DNA of 64,000 nt from Cyanobacterium stanieri PCC 7202 (GCA_000317655.1 CP003940.1:248001-312000); one strand, 5' to 3'. Counted from the stretch's first letter, positions 26,461-35,989 are shown. The notes: a model not told the origin generated them from the sequence alone. A program made the numbers and translations.

Positions 26461-26943
26461 ATGATTAGAATCGGTAATGGTTATGATTTACATCGCCTAG
26501 TGGAAGGACGAAAGTTGATTTTGGGGGGGGTAGAAATTGAGCATTCTTTAGGGCTGTTGGGTCATAGTGATGCGGATGTTCTAACCCATTCTATTATGGA
26601 TGCTTTATTGGGGGCTTTAAGTTTGGGAGATATTGGTCATTATTTTCCCCCCAGTGATCCCCAGTGGGCAGGGGCTGATAGTATCAAGTTATTGAAGGAA
26701 GTTTATCAGTTGGTGTTGGATCGGGGTTGGCGTGTGGTTAATATGGATAATGTCATTGTGGCAGAACGTCCTAAGTTAAAACCCCATTTACCTGCTATGA
26801 TTGAGAGTTTAGCGCAGGCTATGAAGATTAATCCTGATCAAATTAGTGTCAAGGCGACTACCAATGAAAAGCTGGATGCTGTGGGCAGGGAGGAGGCTAT
26901 CTGTGCTTATTCGGTTGTTTTATTAGAGTGGGTAAATGATTAA
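26461..26943 (+). CDS. ispF: 2-C-methyl-D-erythritol 2,4-cyclodiphosphate synthase
   Basis: IspF cyclises CDP-methylerythritol 2-phosphate with loss of CMP in the MEP route to isoprenoids, which feeds carotenoid, chlorophyll phytyl and quinone synthesis. The 160-residue protein has the zinc ligands in GNGYDLHRL and [20 protein letters not shown], then [13 protein letters not shown] and [20 protein letters not shown]. The last eight bases overlap the start of ruvA, which suggests translational coupling. Confidence 0.97.
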   Translation: MIRIGNGYDLHRLVEGRKLILGGVEIEHSLGLLGHSDADVLTHSIMDALLGALSLGDIGHYFPPSDPQWAGADSIKLLKEVYQLVLDRGWRVVNMDNVIVAERPKLKPHLPAMIESLAQAMKINPDQISVKATTNEKLDAVGREEAICAYSVVLLEWVND

Positions 26944-27577
26944 TTATCTTCGGGGTGATGTGGTTAGTGTTCTTCGGAGCCATAATAAGCGCATTATGTT
27001 GGTGTTGGAGGTTAATAATATTGGTTATGAAATTCAAATTTTTTCCCGATTTGCTCGGGAGATTGAGATGAATGATATTGTTAATGTGCAAGTTTTTACT
27101 CATTTACAGATTCGGGATGATCAACAAGTTTTATATGGTTTCATGTCGGCGGCAGGGAGGGATTTATTTCGACAGTTGATCGGAGTGTCGGGTATTGGGG
27201 TACAAAGTGCGATCGCCCTTATCGATACTTTAGGTTTAGAGGATTTAGTCCAGGCCATCGTTACGGGGAATACTCGTATGTTAGCTAAAACCCCAGGGGT
27301 AGGACAAAAAACGGCAGAAAGAATAGCCCTTGAATTAAAAACAAAGCTATCTCAGTGGCGCATTGAGGCGGGGATTAATATAAATCAAGAAAAGGCTACT
27401 CCCTCCCCTGAAATTTGGGCAGATTTGGAAATGACTCTCCTTGCCCTTGGTTATACCAATGATGAAATTCAACAGGCGGTATCGGTAATTAGTCAGGATA
27501 GTATTTTGCTCAAAAATACCATGGTGGAAGAATGGATTAGAAGGGCGATCGCCCATTTATCGGCTGAAATCAATTAA
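26936..27577 (+). CDS. ruvA: Holliday junction branch migration protein RuvA
   Basis: RuvA binds four-way DNA junctions and loads the RuvB motor for branch migration. The 213-residue protein has the N-terminal OB fold ([20 protein letters not shown]), two helix-hairpin-helix motifs ([16 protein letters not shown] and [17 protein letters not shown]) and the small C-terminal RuvB-binding domain ([20 protein letters not shown]). It overlaps ispF by 8 bp. RuvB and RuvC are not in the window. Confidence 0.97.
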   Translation: MINYLRGDVVSVLRSHNKRIMLVLEVNNIGYEIQIFSRFAREIEMNDIVNVQVFTHLQIRDDQQVLYGFMSAAGRDLFRQLIGVSGIGVQSAIALIDTLGLEDLVQAIVTGNTRMLAKTPGVGQKTAERIALELKTKLSQWRIEAGININQEKATPSPEIWADLEMTLLALGYTNDEIQQAVSVISQDSILLKNTMVEEWIRRAIAHLSAEIN

Positions 27578-27619
27578 AATAAGCAACTATGAGAGATAAT
27601 CCATCAAAATATTTATCCC

Positions 27620-28747
27620 ATGAAGAAAAAACTCTTTTTAATCTTCACCATTGCCTCCTTTTGTTTATTTGCCCTTACCAGCTACGCCCTCGATAATTTT
27701 ATTTCATCATCAACAATTATCGCCCAACCAAATATTTACCAACCTCCTAGGGGCGATGTACGTTTATTGGTCATCAGTGATTTAAACAGTGCCTATGGTT
27801 CCACAGAATACGAAGAAGAAGTACATCAAGCCATAAAATTAATTCCCCATTGGAATCCTGATGTTATCCTCTGTGGAGGAGATATGATAGCAGGGCAAAA
27901 AACATCCCTCACAGACGCACAAGTCAGGGCGATGTGGAGTGCTTTTGATCGTCACATTGCCCAACCCATCAGGAATTTAAATATTCCCTTTGGTTTTACC
28001 ATCGGTAATCATGATGGCTCAGGAAGTTTTAGCACCCGAGAAAATCGATTTTTTCATCAGCGCGATCGAAATTTAGCAAGGGAATATTGGCAAAATCCCC
28101 AACATAATCCCCAAGTTAATTTTGTAGATCGTACTCACTTCCCCTTCTACTATACCTTTATGGAAAAGGATATTTTCTTTTTGGTTTGGGATGCTTCTTT
28201 TCGTAATATTTCCTCCCAACAACTAGCATGGGCAGGACAAGCATTGCAATCCCCCGCCGCCAAAGAGGCAAAAATGCGCATTGCCATAGGACACTTACCC
28301 CTTTATGGAGTTGCCATCGGTAGAGACAGAGATGGTGAAGTGTTGGATGAACCAGAATTTTTACAAAATTTTTTAGAGTTGAACCATGTTCATACCTATA
28401 TTAGTGGTCATCATCACGCCTATTATCCAGCCCACAAAAACAATTTACAAATGTTACACGCAGGAGTTTTAGGTGCAGGCGCTCGTCGTTTAATTGCAGG
28501 GGATGATCAACCTATGAAAAATTTAACAGTGGTGGATATAAATTTTGATCAGCCAAATCTGACTACTTACACAACCTATGACATGAAAACTTTACAGGTT
28601 ATCAATGAGCAACAATTACCTCGTTTATTAATGGCTCACAACGGGATGATTTTAAGGAAGGATATTGACATTGAAGATTTATCAATCTCCGAGAAAAACG
28701 CCTGTTTACAGAAATATTCGTCCAATCAATATACTTGCGAAAATTAA
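27620..28747 (+). CDS. Secreted calcineurin-like phosphoesterase
   Basis: A signal peptide covers about residues 1-23 (hydrophobic, ending TSYA), so the enzyme should be exported. The metallophosphoesterase motifs GGDMIAG, IGNHDGSG, IGHLPLYG and SGHHHAYYPAH are present. The first motif, usually DXH, reads ISDLNSAYGS here, with Asn in place of His. This variant may occur in a cyanobacterial subgroup, so it need not mean loss of activity. The substrate is unknown. A terminator follows 6 bp after the stop. It lies 42 bp after ruvA on the same strand. Confidence 0.85.
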   Translation: MKKKLFLIFTIASFCLFALTSYALDNFISSSTIIAQPNIYQPPRGDVRLLVISDLNSAYGSTEYEEEVHQAIKLIPHWNPDVILCGGDMIAGQKTSLTDAQVRAMWSAFDRHIAQPIRNLNIPFGFTIGNHDGSGSFSTRENRFFHQRDRNLAREYWQNPQHNPQVNFVDRTHFPFYYTFMEKDIFFLVWDASFRNISSQQLAWAGQALQSPAAKEAKMRIAIGHLPLYGVAIGRDRDGEVLDEPEFLQNFLELNHVHTYISGHHHAYYPAHKNNLQMLHAGVLGAGARRLIAGDDQPMKNLTVVDINFDQPNLTTYTTYDMKTLQVINEQQLPRLLMAHNGMILRKDIDIEDLSISEKNACLQKYSSNQYTCEN

Positions 28748-28753
28748 CAACAA

Positions 28754-28783
28754 AAAACCCCTCTCATAAATGAGAAGGGTTTA
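28754..28783. terminator. Rho-independent terminator between convergent genes
   Basis: AACCCCTCTCAT and ATGAGAAGGGTT form a 12-bp stem with one mismatch and a two-base loop. It is flanked by an A-run on the left and a T-rich tail on the right, so it could stop transcription from both sides, the phosphoesterase gene and the porin gene. Confidence 0.85.
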
Positions 28784-28804
28784 TATATTCACTTTAACCT
28801 AATC

Positions 28805-30460
28805 TTAGAAAGTGAAGGTGGTTCTTAAAGTACCAATGAAGCTACTGTTATTGGTTTGGTCAGTAGAATCTACGTAGATGATTCCAGGAGTGATGGATAC
28901 GTTATCACTAACAGGATACTTGTAGAATGCTTCAATGTGGAAAGGTGTATTTCTTACGGGGCGCTCGCCAAGGGCATCAACGAATTCTAAACCTCTGGTG
29001 CTGTAAGGTTGAACACCTGCGAAGATACCTAATACACTACCTTCTCTGGCTAAGTCTAAGAATGCAATACCACCACCGTAGCTGTAGATGTTGTCATTAC
29101 AGTTAGCATCGGGGCAAAGAACATCGTTATCAGTAGCAAGGTTAACATCGGTGTAGTTGAAGAAACCACTGATGCTTACTCTGGGGCTTAGACGGAAAGC
29201 AGTCTGAACACCGAAAGAATCACTCTTATAATCTAAGAATTGACTTCCAGTTAATACAGGGTTATTGGCGATCGCAGTACCGGTAATATCACCGAATAAA
29301 GGAGAACCTGCTTTGTGGAAACCACGAACATAGGTGAAACCTAAATCAAGGTTTTGTCCTAAACCGAAGTTTAACTGAGCTAAAGCGGCGTAGTCACCGT
29401 CGAATAAACCAGCACCCTGAGAAGGATCATTAGCATTACTAGCTAAGTAACCGAGGGTTAAACCAGAACGCTCACCAATGGGGAAGGTTGCACCAATACC
29501 AGCACCATCACCAATTCTGTAGATGGGGCTAGAAGAAGCGAAGGTAGATAATGCACCATTACCACCGTCAAAGTCTTCAAAGAAAGGATTGGTAGTAGGA
29601 GCATAATCACTGTGGATACCACCAGCAGCAGCCAAGAAGAATTGGATGTCTCTGTTACCTACGCTGATGGGGGCATAGTATGCCAACCAATCTAATTCAA
29701 CGTTATTGCCATTTTCTCCGAGGTTGAAGGTTTGGTTTAAGGTACCACCGGGATCACCGATTACGGAATCACCACCGCTGAAGCTCTGGATATTACCTGC
29801 CGCTAAACGGGTTACTAAGGTATCTCTGCCAGTGAAGCTGGTTTCTAAGGCTAAACGAGCACGATTACCAAAGATTACTTGGTTGCTGTTGTCAGAACCA
29901 GTTAAGGCCATGATAACTTCACCGTTTAACTTGGTGGTGGTGGAGAATTGATGATCTTCTAAGAATGCAACTCTGCCTTCTAAGTTGTCAACTCTTGCAC
30001 CGAGGGTAGCGAGTTCAGTTTCAAATTCTGCGATTAATCTTCTGAGGGCGGCGATGTCTTCTTCAGTAACACCACCAGTACCGATTAAACGTTCAATGGA
30101 TTGCATACAAGCGTTTAAACCTGCGGCAAACTCGTAACGACTTAAGGCACGGTTTCCTCTGAAGGTACGATCAGGATAACCAGCAATACAACCGTAGCGT
30201 TCTACTAAGCTGCGTAGAGCTTCATAAGCCCAATCAGTAGGGGATACGTCGCTAAGTTGGTTAACGGAGGTTACTTGACCTTGAGAGTTGGTAACTCCTT
30301 CGGTGCTATATCTGTCTAATTGATCAATAATTTCGCTGTTGCCATCGAAGGATTGAGCGATGGTAAACTCTTCGTTAGCTTGAGCTTGAGCATTTACTAA
30401 CAAACTTGCACCGATGAGGGCGGGAGTTAGTTTTAAAGAATTCCAAAATATTTTATTCAT
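28805..30460 (-). CDS. SLH-domain outer-membrane porin (SomA/iron-uptake porin type)
   Basis: These porins are the main outer-membrane channels of cyanobacteria, tied to the cell wall by an SLH domain. A signal peptide ends near VNAQAQA. An SLH domain follows at about 60-115 (LSDVSPTDWAYEALRSLVER, GYPDRTFRGNRALSRYEFAA), then a coiled coil (residues ~125-160, EFETELATLGARVDNLEGRV). An OprB-like beta-barrel extends to the terminal phenylalanine (TLRTTFTF). I chose the ATG at 30460 (MNKIFWNSLKL) because a GAGGAAAAC ribosome-binding site is directly upstream; the earlier start at 30496 would spoil the signal peptide. Confidence 0.93.
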   Translation of the reverse strand: MNKIFWNSLKLTPALIGASLLVNAQAQANEEFTIAQSFDGNSEIIDQLDRYSTEGVTNSQGQVTSVNQLSDVSPTDWAYEALRSLVERYGCIAGYPDRTFRGNRALSRYEFAAGLNACMQSIERLIGTGGVTEEDIAALRRLIAEFETELATLGARVDNLEGRVAFLEDHQFSTTTKLNGEVIMALTGSDNSNQVIFGNRARLALETSFTGRDTLVTRLAAGNIQSFSGGDSVIGDPGGTLNQTFNLGENGNNVELDWLAYYAPISVGNRDIQFFLAAAGGIHSDYAPTTNPFFEDFDGGNGALSTFASSSPIYRIGDGAGIGATFPIGERSGLTLGYLASNANDPSQGAGLFDGDYAALAQLNFGLGQNLDLGFTYVRGFHKAGSPLFGDITGTAIANNPVLTGSQFLDYKSDSFGVQTAFRLSPRVSISGFFNYTDVNLATDNDVLCPDANCNDNIYSYGGGIAFLDLAREGSVLGIFAGVQPYSTRGLEFVDALGERPVRNTPFHIEAFYKYPVSDNVSITPGIIYVDSTDQTNNSSFIGTLRTTFTF

Positions 30461-30528
30461 TGTTTTCCTCACACATTTATATAAGACATAAACCAATCTC
30501 GTTTCGTCTGAATGTTATCCTAGCACTA

Positions 30529-30534
30529 ATTATA
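30529..30534 (-). promoter_or_regulatory. Candidate -10 element of the porin gene
   Basis: The minus strand has TATAAT about 70 bases upstream of the porin ATG, preceded by an A-run. No good -35 box is seen at 17 bases, so this would be an extended or activator-dependent promoter. Confidence 0.35.
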
Positions 30535-30622
30535 TTTTTTTTCCACTGGTTTTGAGATAATTTGTTAAGTTTTCTTAACTTTCTCTTAAACAGTAGAAAA
30601 AAGGCACTTTTCAAGGGCATTA

Positions 30623-31801
30623 TTAAAGTTTCAAAGGTTTTTGCAAGATATTTTCCAAGGAATTACTTGATTGATAGATAAGACCCGAACTAGAAACATT
30701 TTGTTCCCGACTAAGATCATTATTTTCTCCTAAAAAAAGCATCCATCTACTTCCTTGGGGTAAGGATTTAAGAGTATGAGGATTATTGGATAACCACACC
30801 AGGGGTTCGGAGGGAATTTCTAAGTCTTGATCTCCTTGTCGGGGTTGTATGGCGGCGAGCGCCTCTAAAACCACATGATTACCTTTGATGGTATTAGTTT
30901 TCGCAGTCCACAATTTCACATCTAACTGCTGACGGCTACAATAAAAATATAAAGATGCAGCGGCTATTACCGCCCGTTCAAAAAGTTCTTGCTCCCAAGA
31001 TTGATTATTATCAAGACAGATAATAATTTGTTCTCCCCCTGTAATAGTCTCCAATTCTCGCACCTGTAACTCCCCAAAACGAGCGCTACTACGCCAGTGA
31101 ATTAGTCGAGGGGGATCTCCAAAACGATATTGTCTTAGAGCTTTGGTTACTCCTTCGGTGGCGTTATGATATAGTCTTTCACTTTGTTGTTGCTGAGTTT
31201 GTTCCCTGCCCAGATTATCAATTAAAGGAGAGCTTTTGAGGGGAATAATTTGAGGATAAACGATCGCCCTTGCTTCGAGGTTTCGTCTTTTTCGAGCATA
31301 AAATAAACCGATGGGGGCAGCACTTTTAATATCCAACCCAGACCAGTGATAAATACCTCTCCTATCCACTTGGGCATAGTAGGTTATTTTTTTCGTTTCT
31401 TGAGGGTAAAGGCTTTCTATGGAGCTATGAACAGCCTTAGACGAAACAAATGGTAAGGGATCCACTATTTCAATGAAATTTTTTGAGGATTTGCTAGGAT
31501 TGGTCACCGCCAACTCTAACAATAGCTCATCCCCCGCACTAATCGGTTCAATGGGGAGACGTTTGATGGTCAATTTTTTGACAGTTTGGGAAGCAATTAC
31601 AATGTTTAAACCTGCCAAAGCCAAAGAAGTGCCACTCAAAACATATAACCATCCTGCCATGGTATTGGTAGCGGCACCGAAAAAACTCAGGGCAATGCCC
31701 AACAACACCCAACCACCATAGGAGGGAATAGGTAAACGGTTACGCCACCATTGCGTGAGGGAGGAAAAAAAGCCATGGTTAGAAGTCAATTTACGATTCA
31801 A
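30623..31801 (-). CDS. DUF58 membrane protein
   Basis: The 392-residue protein has two hydrophobic segments near its N terminus (WVLLGIALSFFGAATN and LYVLSGTSLALAGLNIV). A beta-rich region follows, then the DUF58 signature RQYRFGDPPRLIHWRSSARF with FGELQVRELE from about residue 225. The rest is a degenerate von Willebrand A-like fold. DUF58 proteins usually work next to MoxR ATPases in assembling envelope complexes; no moxR is adjacent here. Its start overlaps the end of the DUF427 gene by 11 bp, so the two are probably translated together. Confidence 0.9.
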   Translation of the reverse strand: MNRKLTSNHGFFSSLTQWWRNRLPIPSYGGWVLLGIALSFFGAATNTMAGWLYVLSGTSLALAGLNIVIASQTVKKLTIKRLPIEPISAGDELLLELAVTNPSKSSKNFIEIVDPLPFVSSKAVHSSIESLYPQETKKITYYAQVDRRGIYHWSGLDIKSAAPIGLFYARKRRNLEARAIVYPQIIPLKSSPLIDNLGREQTQQQQSERLYHNATEGVTKALRQYRFGDPPRLIHWRSSARFGELQVRELETITGGEQIIICLDNNQSWEQELFERAVIAAASLYFYCSRQQLDVKLWTAKTNTIKGNHVVLEALAAIQPRQGDQDLEIPSEPLVWLSNNPHTLKSLPQGSRWMLFLGENNDLSREQNVSSSGLIYQSSNSLENILQKPLKL

Positions 31802-32075
31802 CTTTTACACCTCTCCAAAAGGCAACATAATTTTTGATATTCTCTGCTTTGGTTTTGGGTTGGGGATAATACCAAGCCGCATCCTTGTTTTCCTCCCCAT
31901 TAACTGCCAAGGTGTAATAACTGGCTACTCCTTTCCAACTACAAGTGGTGTGGGTATCGCTAGGTTTAAAAAATTCTTCCTTGATGGTGTCGGGGGGAAA
32001 ATAATAGTTACCCTCCACTATTTCGCAGTTATCACTCTGGGCTAATACTACTCCATTCCAAGTTGCCTTTGCCAT
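31791..32075 (-). CDS. DUF427 domain protein
   Basis: This 94-residue protein is a single DUF427 domain: MAKATWNGVVLAQSDNCEIV, then YYFPPDTI, THTTCSWKGVASYYTL and AAWYYPQPKTKAENIKNYVA. The family is small and beta-rich, its function is not established, and it is common in bacteria. It starts the transcription unit that continues into the DUF58 gene. Confidence 0.92.
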   Translation of the reverse strand: MAKATWNGVVLAQSDNCEIVEGNYYFPPDTIKEEFFKPSDTHTTCSWKGVASYYTLAVNGEENKDAAWYYPQPKTKAENIKNYVAFWRGVKVES

Positions 32076-32159
32076 TTCCCTATCTTTGCTCCGATAAATG
32101 TTCTAATATAGTTATATATCTTATTAATGTTAACTATACATTCTCAAATTATATATATC

Positions 32160-32456
32160 ATGGAATTAATTATTTGTTTCGGACTAGCTGTGTCTGTATT
32201 CAGCTTAGTGATAGCACTTATAGTCGGTTTGGTATCTGCACCTACGCCCATTTTGTTAGGTATTTTAGTTATCGGCATGATGTTCACTCAAAAATCCATT
32301 GATAAATTAACTTCCCCCGATGCTACTTTTATGGAAGAAAAAGACAGGGAAAAAATAGAAAAGGTTGAGGTAAAAGAAGGTAAAGGAGATGATAGTTTTT
32401 TGAAATCAATGATATATCGGGGAATAAAATCTGAACATGATTCTTCTATTATTTAG
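32160..32456 (+). CDS. Small membrane protein of unknown function
   Basis: I do not recognise it. From the ATG at 32160 (MELIICFGLAVSVFSLVIA) the protein has 98 residues. It has one or two hydrophobic helices up to about residue 42, then a highly charged tail rich in Lys and Glu (EEKDREKIEKVEVKEGKGDD). An earlier start at 32127 would add 11 residues with no clear benefit. It is divergent from the DUF427 gene, with an AT-rich promoter region between them. Confidence 0.6.
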   Translation: MELIICFGLAVSVFSLVIALIVGLVSAPTPILLGILVIGMMFTQKSIDKLTSPDATFMEEKDREKIEKVEVKEGKGDDSFLKSMIYRGIKSEHDSSII

Positions 32457-32487
32457 GGTTTGTAGTAAAAGTGGAGTCGTGAAGGCG

Positions 32488-32515
32488 GGGAATAGGCAAT
32501 GGGCAATAGGCAATG
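32488..32515. repeat. Heptamer tandem repeat (GGCAATA family), four units
   Basis: The units read GGGAATA, GGCAATG, GGCAATA and GGCAATG. They lie in the 197-bp gap between two convergent genes; nothing else is recognised there. Confidence 0.8.
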
Positions 32516-32653
32516 GTTTCTATGTTTTACCTGATTGGTGCCGTGTCTATAATGTTGTTGTTTTAACTGTGTTTTTGTAAAAAAACATCATTTTTGCGTA
32601 TATAGTGTCCTCGAATACCTGATATATCTAGTTTATAATTTATTCAGCAGACC

Positions 32654-33571
32654 TTATTTAGTGGACGGCTGATAGTTACTAATCTTTTCTAAAAATTCCT
32701 CTGTTAGTTTATTAAAAGCCTTGGAGGCTGAACAATTGGGCGCAGACATCACCACAGGCATAAACATATCCACTGATTTAGCAACGTTGACATCCATGGG
32801 AATGTCCGTGGGAAATATTTTTTCGGAACTAAAATCTCGCTCAACTCTTCTTTTTACTTGGGAATAGTAACGGTCATAACGTCCAAAAAGTCCTCCTTCG
32901 GATAGGATGAATACAATGCCTAACAAATCAAGATTGAGAGGATTTACTTGGGCATGAACTTTTTTAAGGTTTTTTACTCTCCTTTCTAACAGCTGTATGC
33001 CAACCAGAGAAAGGGGTTCTGGTCTTGCGGGTAATAAATAAAAGTCACTAGAGGCGATCGCACTTTTGGTTAAAAGATTATACCCTGGGGCGCAATCCAT
33101 AATAATAAAATCATAATTATGGGCAATGGGACGAACAATTTTATCCACCAAAACCCGTTCAAAATTATTCCATACCTCATCAAAATTATCTGTGGTGCCA
33201 GACTCTACACATTTTTGGTGCAACATTTCCGACACCAAATACTCATCATATAATTCAATATCCCCTGGTAAAAGAGATAAATTTTGCAATCCGCAAATAG
33301 AATCGGTGATAATATCATCAATAGTTAACTTGGCATAGGGATTTGGTTGAACAATATTATCTATTAAATAAGCAAGGGTTTTTCTTTTTTTACGTAACTT
33401 GCCAAATTCCTGGGGCGCTAGAAGGCTAAGAGTTGCACTGATTTGGGAATCTAAATCTAAAACTAAAACTTTTTTTTGGAAATTCTTTGCCAAACAAGTA
33501 GCTAAATTAACAGTTAAAGTAGTCTTACCTACTCCCCCTTTCATATTCACCGTACTAATAATATAACCCAT
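32654..33571 (-). CDS. ParA-family ATPase
   Basis: The 305-residue protein has the deviant Walker A motif KGGVGKTT at residues 11-18, Walker A' LDLDSQISATLSL and Walker B FIIMDCAPGYN. These are typical of ParA/Soj ATPases that move cargo over the nucleoid. No parB or other partner gene is adjacent, so the cargo is unknown. Candidates are chromosome origins, carboxysomes or chemoreceptor arrays. The lone gene order argues against a plasmid partition locus. It is downstream of cutA on the same strand with a 90-bp gap. Confidence 0.9.
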   Translation of the reverse strand: MGYIISTVNMKGGVGKTTLTVNLATCLAKNFQKKVLVLDLDSQISATLSLLAPQEFGKLRKKRKTLAYLIDNIVQPNPYAKLTIDDIITDSICGLQNLSLLPGDIELYDEYLVSEMLHQKCVESGTTDNFDEVWNNFERVLVDKIVRPIAHNYDFIIMDCAPGYNLLTKSAIASSDFYLLPARPEPLSLVGIQLLERRVKNLKKVHAQVNPLNLDLLGIVFILSEGGLFGRYDRYYSQVKRRVERDFSSEKIFPTDIPMDVNVAKSVDMFMPVVMSAPNCSASKAFNKLTEEFLEKISNYQPSTK

Positions 33572-33660
33572 AAAAATCCTGTATTTATCTCAAAAAACTA
33601 TAACTAAATCTCTATAATTATTCTTACTATTTAAAAGTAAATAGCCCCAAATATTATTAA

Positions 33661-33996
33661 TTATTCATCATCCTTTGTCAATTCTTGCACCATCCAAGCC
33701 AAATAATCAGAAGAACCTTTAACAATAGGCAAAGCAATTATTTCGGGAATTTCATAGGAGTGAATTTCCTTAATAGTCTTAACTAAAACATCAAATTTAT
33801 TTAAATCAGTTTTAATGGTCAATTGCCACTCATCATCACAATTTAATTTTTCCTGCCATTTATAAACCGCAGTAACAGGGTTCAAACTTACACAAGCCGC
33901 CAAACGAGACTCAATTAATGTAGAAGCAATCTTATGGGCTTCTTCTTCCGAGGAAGTAGTTACCAACACAATACCTAAATCTTTAAATTTCATCAT
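33661..33996 (-). CDS. cutA: Divalent-cation tolerance protein CutA
   Basis: CutA1 is a small trimeric protein linked to copper and other metal tolerance. The 111-residue protein shows the family pattern VLVTTSSEEEAHKIASTLIE, RLAACVSLNPVTAVYKWQEK, DDEWQLTIKT and HSYEIPEIIALPI. It starts with two Met codons; the second may be used. Its start overlaps the end of the upstream gene at 33983 by 14 bp, which indicates an operon. Confidence 0.95.
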   Translation of the reverse strand: MMKFKDLGIVLVTTSSEEEAHKIASTLIESRLAACVSLNPVTAVYKWQEKLNCDDEWQLTIKTDLNKFDVLVKTIKEIHSYEIPEIIALPIVKGSSDYLAWMVQELTKDDE

Positions 33997-34483
33997 CTTC
34001 TACGGGGGTAATATTTTCTTTGAATAATAATTCTAATTTATCTCTTAATAACCTTTCCCCAGATATACTACTATAAAACAATAGATCCGTTAATATTTTT
34101 AATGCCACTGTAAAGATGTCTTTTTGTCCTAAATTAACGGTAAATTTATCACTATCTGCGGTAATTTTATTAAAATTATCAAGATAATCCCTGACTATTC
34201 CATAATAATTATTTTTATCATCAGAATTTTCGATTTGTTCCCAAAGGGAAACTGCCCGATGAATTAATTCATCATTTTTTTTAACTATTTTAATAACAGA
34301 GGTAATTACAAAATTTAAGTCTGTTTGATTTTGAGGTAATACACTCAGTTTTGTTTCAATATTTAAAGATAATAAACCAATATAAATTAACTGTAAATAG
34401 TTATTTAAGGAGTTTTCATTTTCTGGCAATATATTATTTAGTGGCTCAGAGGACATATAATTTGATGATAGTTTTTTATCCAA
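33983..34483 (-). CDS. Unknown helical protein co-transcribed with cutA
   Basis: The 166-residue protein is predicted to be almost entirely helical and acidic. It is rich in Asn, Leu and Ile and has no signal peptide, cysteine or known motif. I do not recognise the family. It overlaps cutA by 14 bp, so the two should be translated from one transcript. It is divergent from birA across 23 bp, too short for two full independent promoters, so the promoters must overlap the coding sequence. Confidence 0.65.
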   Translation of the reverse strand: MDKKLSSNYMSSEPLNNILPENENSLNNYLQLIYIGLLSLNIETKLSVLPQNQTDLNFVITSVIKIVKKNDELIHRAVSLWEQIENSDDKNNYYGIVRDYLDNFNKITADSDKFTVNLGQKDIFTVALKILTDLLFYSSISGERLLRDKLELLFKENITPVEDDEI

Positions 34484-34506
34484 CTTGGATATTATAAGGT
34501 TTTTTC

Positions 34507-35328
34507 ATGGAAAAAATTACTATCGAATTGTCTTCTCGAGTTAGTTTTCTTTCGGACAATAAAATTGTATGTTATGTATATGAATCTTTAGCCTCTACTA
34601 ATACTCAAGCATGGGAATTGTGCAATCAGGAAAATTGGGATAGTGCTTTTGTGGTGGTGGCAAAACAACAAACTGCTGGAAAAGGACAACGGGGTAATGT
34701 GTGGCAGTCTTCTCTGGGGGGATTATATTTAACGGTGGTTTTTCCTCCTCAAATAAATTTGGTAAAGGTAAATCACCTCACTCTTTTTTCGGCGTTAGGT
34801 ATCACAGAGAATTTTAATAAATATAAAGTCCCTGTAAAAATTAAATGGTTAAATGATTTGATGTTGCTAAACAAAAAATTAGGAGGAATTTTATCGGAGG
34901 TGCGTAGTCAAAATGGCATAATTAAACGTAGTATAATTGGGGTAGGTATTAATTGGAAAAATAGTCTTAATTTGAGTAGTAGCACAAGTTTAAGTAGTTA
35001 TTATCAAAATAATAATCCTGCCTTGATTGAGTCCTCTGGACAATTATTAAAAGTTGTTGTAGATGGTATTTTTCAAGGTTATAATAATTATGTAAAACAA
35101 GGAATTAATTGTTTATTGCAAAGGTATAACAATTATTTAATTTATCAAAATCAAGAGGTTATTTATAATAATTTACAAGGGAAAGTTTTAGGGGTTGATT
35201 ATAATAGTAATTTGATGGTCAAGTTTTCTGCCATGGGTTCTAGTAGTAAGGTTTTATTTTCTCCTGATGAGTATGCTATTAGTCCTTATCGAGATGGAAA
35301 AATCAGTAATATTTTTGAGAGAAAATGA
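34507..35328 (+). CDS. birA: Biotin-[acetyl-CoA carboxylase] ligase
   Basis: BirA activates biotin with ATP and attaches it to the biotin carboxyl carrier protein of acetyl-CoA carboxylase. The catalytic core is clear: VYESLASTNTQAWELC, the biotin-binding loop AGKGQRGNVWQSS, then KIKWLNDLMLLNKKLGGILS and IIGVGINWKN. The 273-residue protein has no N-terminal helix-turn-helix, so it is a ligase only and not a repressor. Its stop overlaps the next start in the ATGA arrangement, suggesting translational coupling to the JAMM gene. Confidence 0.95.
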   Translation: MEKITIELSSRVSFLSDNKIVCYVYESLASTNTQAWELCNQENWDSAFVVVAKQQTAGKGQRGNVWQSSLGGLYLTVVFPPQINLVKVNHLTLFSALGITENFNKYKVPVKIKWLNDLMLLNKKLGGILSEVRSQNGIIKRSIIGVGINWKNSLNLSSSTSLSSYYQNNNPALIESSGQLLKVVVDGIFQGYNNYVKQGINCLLQRYNNYLIYQNQEVIYNNLQGKVLGVDYNSNLMVKFSAMGSSSKVLFSPDEYAISPYRDGKISNIFERK

Positions 35329-35849
35329 TTAAGATTAATAATAGTGATTTGGACTATATTAAGGCTCAGGGAATATTGCATTATCCCAATGAATGTTGCG
35401 GAGTTTTGGTGGGTAAAAAAGAGGGCAACACAAAGATTTTAATAAAAGTAATTGCCACTATCAATGACTGGGATAATCAACGGGATGTGTTGCGGGAGAT
35501 GATGGATAAACCTGATTATGGTAAAAGGGAGAATTTTGCGATCGCCCCTGAAACTATGTTACAAATCCAAAAGGAAGCTAGAGGGGAAAATCTGGATATT
35601 ATCGGCATTTACCACTCCCATCCTAATCATCCAGCCATGCCTTCCGAGTTTGACAGGGCGATCGCCTGGGAAGGATATTCTTATATAATCATGTCAGTGG
35701 TGGAAAAACAGATCAAAGAATTATATTGTTGGCAACTTAGGGAAAACAGGGAATTCCAACTAGAAAAAATAACTATCTGGCAGTGTCAAAAGAGGACTCC
35801 CGTTAAATTTATCAAGAAAAAAAAGCCCACAGAAATTAACGGGAGATGA
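35325..35849 (+). CDS. JAMM (MPN+) metalloprotease-like protein
   Basis: The 174-residue protein has all zinc ligands of the JAMM family: Glu23 in NECCGVLVG and the motif HSHPNHPAMPSEFD at 97-110 (His97, His99, Asp110). Bacterial relatives cut the C terminus of ubiquitin-like sulfur carriers such as MoaD/ThiS-type proteins, or act in cysteine synthesis (Mec+). The substrate here is unknown. It is coupled to birA by a 4-bp overlap. A basic tail (FIKKKKPTEINGR) extends past the domain. Confidence 0.9.
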   Translation: MIKINNSDLDYIKAQGILHYPNECCGVLVGKKEGNTKILIKVIATINDWDNQRDVLREMMDKPDYGKRENFAIAPETMLQIQKEARGENLDIIGIYHSHPNHPAMPSEFDRAIAWEGYSYIIMSVVEKQIKELYCWQLRENREFQLEKITIWQCQKRTPVKFIKKKKPTEINGR

Positions 35850-35989
35850 ATTTTGACCCACAACAGAAACTGAGCGACAGCGAGTCTTTATTTTTCGGTA
35901 ACTTCTGGTAACTACTAACAATAATTTTTCTTTAGTTATTGAGATTGTGTTATACAATTAGGGCAACAAACAATGTTGACTAATAATCA

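Noticed and set aside
28805-30496. Porin start at 30496
   Set aside because: It adds a charged extension before the signal peptide; the ATG at 30460 has a clear ribosome-binding site.
32063-32302. 79-codon plus-strand frame
   Set aside because: It overlaps the membrane-protein gene at 32160 in another frame and has Tyr/Cys-rich composition without a motif.
32654-33571. Plasmid or phage partition locus
   Set aside because: A lone ParA without ParB, flanked by cutA and housekeeping genes, does not indicate a mobile replicon.
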